A DNA stretch of 64,000 nucleotides. It comes from Brachycybe producta. Taxonomy: Eukaryota > Arthropoda > Diplopoda > Playtdesmida > Andrognathidae. The notes below the pieces were generated by a model that was not told the origin of the DNA, did no database searches, and was given only the letters and a program-made list of their open reading frames with translations. Below, in pieces: positions 58,426-64,000 of this stretch (position 1 is its first letter; each line of letters begins with the position of its first letter). The position numbers and the translations under genes are program-made. The stretch is taken from positions 62,001 through 126,000 of the forward strand of contig JAUPFP010000108.1 in the NCBI GenBank assembly GCA_036925085.1, read 5' to 3'.

Positions 58426-60250
58426 GAAGTTGCATTTGAAGTTGAAGTTGAAGTTGAATTTGAAGTTGAACTTGAAAGTGAAGTTGAAGTTGAAGTTGAA
58501 GTTAAGTTGAAGTTCAAGTTAAGTTTGAATATTGAAGTTGAAGTTGTAATTGAAGTTAAAATTGAAGTTAAAATTGAAGTTGAAATTGAAGTTGAAATTG
58601 ACATTGAAATTGAAGTTGAAATTGAAGATGAAATTGAAGTTGAAGTTGAAGTTGAAATTGAAGTTGATATTGAAGTTGAAATTGAAGTTGAAATTTAAGT
58701 TGAAATTTAAGTTGAAATTTAAGTTGAAATTGAAGTTGAAATTGAAGTTAAAATTGAAGTTTAAGTTTAATTGAAGTTAAAGTTGAAGATGAATTTGAAG
58801 TTGAACTTGAAAGTGAAGTTGAAGTTAAAGTTGAAGTTAAGTTGAAGTTGAAGTTAAGTTTGAAATTGAAGTTTAAGTTGAATTTGAAATTAAAATTGAA
58901 GTTGAAACTGAAGTTGAAATAGAAGTTGAAATTGAAGTTGAAATTGAAGTTGAAAATGAAGTTGAAATTGAAGTTGAAATTGAAATTGAATTTGAAGTTG
59001 AAATTGAAGTTGAAAATGAAGATGAAATTGAAGTTGAAATTGAATTTTAAGTTTAATTGAAGTTAAAATTGAAGATGAATTTGAAGTTGAACTTGAAAGT
59101 GAAGTTGAAGTTGAAGTTGAAATTGAAGTTAAAATTGAAGTTTAAGTTTAATTGAAGTTAAAGTTGAAGATGAATTTGAAGTTGAACTTGAAAATGAAGT
59201 TGAAGTTGAAGTTGAAATTGAAGTTGAAAGTGAAGTTGAAATTGAAGTTGAAATTGAAGTTAAAATTGAAGTTTAAGTTTAATTGAAGTTTAAGTTTAAT
59301 TGAAGTTAAAGTTGAAGATGAATTTGAAGTTGAACTTGAAAGTGAAGTTGAAGTTGAAGTTGAAGTTAAGTTGAAAATGAATTTAAAGTTGAACTTGAAA
59401 GTGAAGTTGAAGTTAAAGTTGAAGTTAAGTTGAAGTTGAAGTTAAGTTTGGAATTGAAGTTTAAGTTGAATTTGAAATTAAAATTGAAGTTGAAGTTGCA
59501 TTTGAAGTTGAAGTTGAAGTTGAATTTGAAGTTGAACTTGAAAGTGAAGTTGAAGTTGAAGTTGAAGTTAAGTTGAAGTTCAAGTTAAGTTTGAATATTG
59601 AAGTTGAAGTTGTAATTGAAGTTAAAATTGAAGTTAAAATTGAAGTTGAAATTGAAGTTGAAATTGACATTGAAATTGAAGTTGAAATTGAAGATGAAAT
59701 TGAAGTTGAAGTTGAAGTTGAAATTGAAGTTGATATTGAAGTTGAAATTGAAGTTGAAATTTAAGTTGAAATTTAAGTTGAAATTTAAGTTGAAATTGAA
59801 GTTGAAATTGAAGTTAAAATTGAAGTTTAAGTTTAATTGAAGTTAAAGTTGAAGATGAATTTGAAGTTGAACTTGAAAGTGAAGTTGAAGTTAAAGTTGA
59901 AGTTAAGTTGAAGTTGAAGTTAAGTTTGAAATTGAAGTTTAAGTTGAATTTGAAATTAAAATTGAAGTTGAAACTGAAGTTGAAATAGAAGTTGAAATTG
60001 AAGTTGAAATTGAAGTTGAAAATGAAGTTGAAATTGAAGTTGAAATTGAAATTGAAATTGAAGTTGAAATTGAAGTTGAAAATGAAGATGAAATTGAAGT
60101 TGAAATTGAATTTTAAGTTTAATTGAAGTTAAAATTGAAGATGAATTTGAAGTTGAACTTGAAAGTGAAGTTGAAGTTGAAGTTGAAATTGAAGTTAAAA
60201 TTGAAGTTTAAGTTTAATTGAAGTTAAAGTTGAAGATGAATTTGAAGTTG
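58426..60250 (+). repeat. 1,066-bp tandem duplication
   Basis: The GCATTT marker at 58432 recurs at 59498, and the module near 58,507 recurs at 59,573, both displaced 1,066 bp. The copies part near 59,188/60,254. The pattern matches duplication between two header/module copies. Confidence 0.85.
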
Positions 60251-60614
60251 AACTTGAAAGTGAAGTTGAAGTTGAAGTTGAAGTTAAGTTGAAAATGAAT
60301 TTAAAGTTGAACTTGAAAGTGAAGTTGAAGTTAAAGTTGAAGTTAAGTTGAAGTTGAAGTTAAGTTTGGAATTGAAGTTTAAGTTGAATTTGAAATTAAA
60401 ATTGAAGTTGAAATTGAAGTTGAAATTGAAGTTGAAATGGAAGTTGAAAGTGAAGTTGAAGTTGAAGTTGAAGTTAAGTTGAAGTTCAAGTTAAGTTTGA
60501 ATATTGAAGTTCAAGTTGTAATTGAAGTTGAAATTGAAGTTGAAATTGAAGTTGAAATTGACATTGAAATTGAAGTTGAAATTGAAGTTAAAATTGAAGT
60601 TGAATTTGAAGTTG

Positions 60615-60775
60615 AAGGTTGAAATTGAAGTTGAATTTGAAGTTAAGTTGTGAGTTGAAATTGAAGTTGAATTGAAGTTGAATGAAGTTGAAGTTGAAGT
60701 TGAAGTTGAAGTTAAATTGAAGTTTAAGTAATTGAAGTAAATTGAAGATGAATTTGAAGTTGACTTTGAAAGTGA
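60615..60775 (+). other. Scrambled stretch with many indels
   Basis: Within about 160 bp the hexamer rhythm is lost repeatedly: GAAGGTTGAAATTG, AAGTTAAGTTGTGAGTTG, GTTGAATTGAAG, GTTGAATGAAG, AAGTAATTGAAGTAAATTG and GACTTTGAAAG. Related copies at about 32,000-32,090 and 40,060-40,150 are regular. It marks the left edge of the 60.7-64 kb segmental copy, so it may be a misassembled or low-coverage join. Confidence 0.75.
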
Positions 60776-63700
60776 AGTTAAAGTTGAAGTTGAAGTTAAG
60801 TTGAAGATGATTTTAAAGTTGAACTTGAAAGTGAAGTTGAAGTTAAAGTTGAAGTTAAGTTGAAGTTGAAGTTAAGTTTGAAATTGAAGTTTAAGTTGAA
60901 TTTGAAATTAAAATTGAAGTTGAAACTGAAGTTGAAATAGAAGTTGAAATTGAAGTTGAAATTGAAGTTGAAATTGAAGTTGAAAATGAAGTTGAAATTG
61001 AAGTTGAAATTGAAATTGAAATTGAAGTTGAAATTGATGTTGAAAATGAAGATGAAATTGAAGTTGAAATTGAATTTTAAGTTTAATTGAAGTTAAAATT
61101 GAAGATGAATTTGAAGTTGAACTTGAAAGTGAAGTTGAAGTTGAAGTTGAAGTTGAAATTGAAGTTAAAATTGAAGTTTAAGTTTAATTGAAGTTAAAGT
61201 TGAAGATGAATTTGAAGTTGAACTTGAAAGTGAAGTTGAAGTTGAAGTTGAAATTAAGTTGAAGTTGAAGTTAAGTTTGAAATTGAAGTTTAAGTTGAAT
61301 TTGAAATTAAAATTGAAGTTGAAATTGAAGTTGAAATTGAAGTTGAAATTGAAGTTGAAATTGAAGTTGAAATTGAAGTTGAAATTGAAGTTAAAATTGT
61401 AGTTGAATTTGAAGTTGAAGTTGAAGTTGAATTTGAAGTTGAACTTGAAAGTCAAGTTGAAGTTGAAGTTGAAATTAAGTTGAAGTTCAAGTTAAGTTTG
61501 AATATTGAAGTTGAAGTTGTAATTGAAGTTGAAATTAAAGTTAAAATTGAAGTTGACATTGAAGTTGAAAATTGACATTGAAATTGAAGTTGAAATTGAA
61601 GTTGAAATTGAAGTTGAAATTGAAGTTGAAATTGAAGTTGAAATTGAAGTTGAAATTGAAGTGGAATTTGAAGTTGAAATTGAAGTTGAAATTGAAGTTG
61701 AAATTGAAGTTGCAATTGAAGTTGAAATTGAAGTTGAAATTGAAGTTAAAATTGAAGTTGAATTTGAAGTTGAATTTGAAATTAAAATTGAAGTTGAAAT
61801 TGAAGTTGAAATTGAAGTTGAAATTGAAGTTGAAATTGAAGTTAAAATTGAAGTTGCATTTGAAGTTGAAGTTGAAGTTGAATTTGAAGTTGAACTTGGA
61901 AGTGAAGTTGAAGTTGAAGTTGAAGTTAAGTTGAAGTTCAAGTTAAGTTTGAATATTGAAGTTGAAGTTGTAATTGAAGTTAAAATTGAAGTTAAAATTG
62001 AAGTTGAAATTGAAGTTGAAATTGACATTGAAATTGAAGTTGAAATTAAAGATGAAATTGAAGTTGAAGTTGAAGTTGAAATTGAAGTTGAAATTGAAGT
62101 TGAAATTGAAGTTGAAATTGAAGTTGAAATTTAAGTTAAAATTGAAGTTTAAGTTTAATTGAAGTTAAAGTTGAAGATGAATTTGAAGTTGAACTTGAAA
62201 GTGAAGTTGAAGTTGAAGTTGAAATTAAGTTGACGTTGAAGTTAAGTTTGAAATTGAAGTTTAAGTTTGAAATTGAAGTTTAAGTTTGAAATTGAAGTTT
62301 AAGTTGAATTTGAAGTTAAAATTGAAGTTAAAATTGAAGTTGAAATTGAAGTTGAAATTGAAGTTGAAAGTGAAGTTGAAATTGAAGTTGAAATTAAAGT
62401 TAAAATTGAAGTTTAAGTTTAATTGAAGTTAAAGTTGAAGATGAATTTTAAGTTGAACTTGAAAGTGAAGTTGAAGTTGAAGTTGAAATTAAGTTGAAGT
62501 TGAAGTTAAGTTTGAAATTGAAGTTTAAGTTGAATTTGAAATTAAAATTGAAGTTGAAATTGAAGTTGAAATTGAAGTTGAAATTGAAGTTGAAATTGAA
62601 GATGAAATTGAAGTTAAAATTGAAGTTGAATTTGAAGTTGAAGTTGAAGTTGAATTTGAAGTTGAACTTGAAAGTGAAGTTGAAGTTGAAGTTGAAATTA
62701 AGTTGAAGTTCAAGTTAAGTTTGAATATTGAAGTTGAAGTTGTAATTAAAGTTGAAATTAAAGTTAAAATTGAAGTTGAAATTGAAGTTGAAAATTGACA
62801 TTGAAATTGAAGTTGAAATTGAAGTTGAAATTGAAGTTGAAATTGAAGTTGAAATTGAAGTTGAAATTGAAGTTGAATTTGAAGTTGAAATTGAAGTTGA
62901 AATTGAAGTTGAAATTGAAGTTGCAATTGAAGTTGAATTTGAAATTAAAATTGAAGTTGAAATTGAAGTTGAAATTGAAGTTGAAATTGAAGTTGAAATT
63001 GAAGTTAAAATTGAAGTTGCATTTGAAGTTGAAGTTGAAGTTGAATTTGAAATTGAACTTGGAAGTGAAGTTGAAGTTGAAGTTGAAGTTAAGTTGAAGT
63101 TCAAGTTAAGTTTGAATATTGAAGTTGAAGTTGTAATTGAAGTTAAAATTGAAGTTGAATTTGAAGTTGAAGTTGAAGTTGAATTTGAAGTTGAACTTGA
63201 AAGTCAAGTTGAAGTTGAAGTTGAAATTAAGTTGAAGTTCAAGTTAAGTTTGAATATTGAAGTTGAAGTTGTAGTTGAAGTTGAAATTAAAGTTAAAATT
63301 GAAGTTAAAATTGAAGTTGCATTTGAAGTTGAAGTTGAAGTTGAATTTGAAGTTGAACTTGGAAGTGAAGTTGAAGTTGAAGTTGAAGTTAAGTTGAAGT
63401 TCAAGTTAAGTTTGAATATTGAAATTGAAGTTGAAATTGAAGTTAAAATTGAAGTTGAATTTGAAGTTGAAGTTGAAGTTGAATTTGAAGTTGAACTTGA
63501 AAGTCAAGTTGAAGTTGAAGTTCAAATTAAGTTGAAGTTCAAGTTAAGTTTGAATATTGAAGTTGAAGTTGTAATTGAAGTTGAAATTAAAGTTAAAATT
63601 GAAGTTGACATTGAAGTTGAAATTGACATTGAAATTGAAGTTGAAATTGAAGTTGAAATTGAAGTTGAAATTGAAGTTGAAATTGCAAGTTGAAATTGAA

Positions 63701-64000
63701 GTTGAAATTGAAGTGGAATTTGACAGTTGAAATTGAAGTTGAAATTGAAGTTGAAATTGAAGTTGCAATTGAAGTTGAAATTGAAGTTGAAATTGAAGTT
63801 AAAATTGAAGTTGAATTTGAAGTTGAATTTGAAATTAAAATTGAAGTTGAAATTGAAGTTGAAATTGAAGTTGAAATTGAAGTTGAAATTGAAGTTAAAA
63901 TTGAAGTTGCATTTGAAGTTGAAGTTGAAGTTGAATTTGAAGTTGAACTTGAAAGTGAAGTTGAAGTTGAAGTTGAAGTTAAGTTGAAGTTCAAGTTAAG
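60760..64000 (+). repeat. Segmental copy of about 40.1-45.2 kb, shortened
   Basis: It follows 40,150-41,570 at an offset of about 20,630, and 43,684 onward at about 18,810-18,847, out to the window end. Single-base extras interrupt it: GTTGAAAATTGACATT near 61,568 and 62,791, GAAATTGCAAGTTG near 63,685 and TTTGACAGTTG near 63,723. The right boundary is outside the window. Confidence 0.87.

Larger units (their letters stand above)
1..64000. repeat. Hexamer satellite array spanning the whole window
   Basis: Every part of the window is built from GAAGTT and GAAATT hexamers, most often alternating as the 12-mer GAAGTTGAAATT, with substituted variants such as GAATTT, GACATT, GAACTT, GAGGTT, GATGTT and GTTGTT. 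The orientation never flips, so the + strand is almost C-free and the pattern is four purines followed by two pyrimidines. The array begins before base 1 and continues past base 64000. I found no unique-sequence island, transposon terminus, tRNA-like or rRNA-like stretch, polyadenylation or splice context, or CRISPR-like spacing. This looks like a eukaryotic satellite; the organism and chromosomal location cannot be told from the sequence. Confidence 0.97.
57340..64000 (+). repeat. Type I array, right edge
   Basis: Type I sequence to the end of the window, with modules near 58,057, 58,508, 59,573, 60,482, 61,480, 61,935, 62,705, 63,097, 63,235, 63,397 and 63,533. The 57,960-59,000 segment matches 30,170-31,200 at an offset of 27,800. 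No gene is seen. Confidence 0.88.

Noticed and set aside
60615-60775. A unique-sequence island or mobile-element remnant
   Set aside because: Every fragment is still a hexamer variant with bases gained or lost. There are no terminal repeats and no foreign composition.
1-64000. CRISPR array
   Set aside because: Repeats are directly abutted with no unique spacers, and spacing between modules is irregular.
1-64000. Telomeric repeat tract
   Set aside because: The hexamer has no G run of two or more in the ground unit and does not match TTAGGG, TTAGG, TTTAGGG or similar types. The extensive higher-order structure also argues against it.
1-64000. TATA-like or -10-like strings such as TATAATT in header variants taken as promoters
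   Set aside because: In AT-rich repeat DNA these arise from one substitution (AAGTTTAATT to AAGTATAATT) and recur only through duplication. No gene follows.

Overview
The whole 64 kb window is one satellite-like tandem-repeat array; I find no supportable protein or RNA gene in it. The ground unit is a hexamer, GAAGTT or GAAATT. The two usually alternate as a 12-mer (GAAGTTGAAATT), diversified by scattered substitutions and a few recurrent 5-nt or 8-nt units. All hexamers lie in the same orientation. The + strand is therefore nearly free of C, and overall GC is roughly a quarter to 30% (my estimate from unit composition). The array runs off both ends of the window.

The size, the homogenised multi-kilobase higher-order repeats and the lack of genes point to a eukaryotic chromosome (heterochromatin-like satellite) assembled from long reads. 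I cannot name the organism. The hexamer is not a telomere repeat I recognise.

Two repeat families alternate. Type I is the near-pure 12-mer array. It is punctuated by a module carrying AAGTTCAAGTTAAGTTTGAA (about 90 copies by eye) and by a header containing TTTAAGTTTAATTGAAG. Type I fills about 1-1,655, 5,990-11,415, 13,178-13,965, 15,540-17,285, 18,205-18,996, 20,575-22,316, 23,236-32,385, 34,560-54,845 and 57,340-64,000. Type II is more diverged, with GAGGTT, GTTGTT, GTAGTT and GTCGAA variants and a 33-bp landmark containing the array's only GGGG run (15 copies). Type II fills about 1,655-5,990, 11,415-13,178, 13,965-15,540, 17,285-18,205, 18,996-20,575, 22,316-23,236, 32,385-34,560 and 54,845-57,340.

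Over this lies a mosaic of large direct duplications. These are: a 9.77-kb-offset copy of the first 3.4 kb; a 2,366-bp tandem duplication nested in a 5,031-bp higher-order repeat (12.66-24.03 kb); a 3,084-bp tandem (24.1-30.1 kb); a copy of 3.9-7.85 kb at 32.4-36.65 kb; a recombinant copy of 27.3-32.4 kb at 36.7-40.4 kb; a 2,031-bp tandem (40.2-43.2 kb); a 3,716-bp tandem (45.3-52.8 kb); a 1,066-bp tandem (58.4-60.3 kb); and a copy of 40.1-45.2 kb at 60.7-64.0 kb. Two stretches, 44.7-47.0 and 60.6-63.75 kb, carry clusters of 1-nt indels absent from their sister copies.

Long open frames exist on both strands, but they follow from the repeat chemistry: the ground unit has no stop in five of six frames. 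I do not annotate them as genes. No undescribed functional system is demonstrated here. The most interesting structural points are the complementary placement of the rare cytosines, the 19-bp palindromes, and the evidence for recombination within the array.
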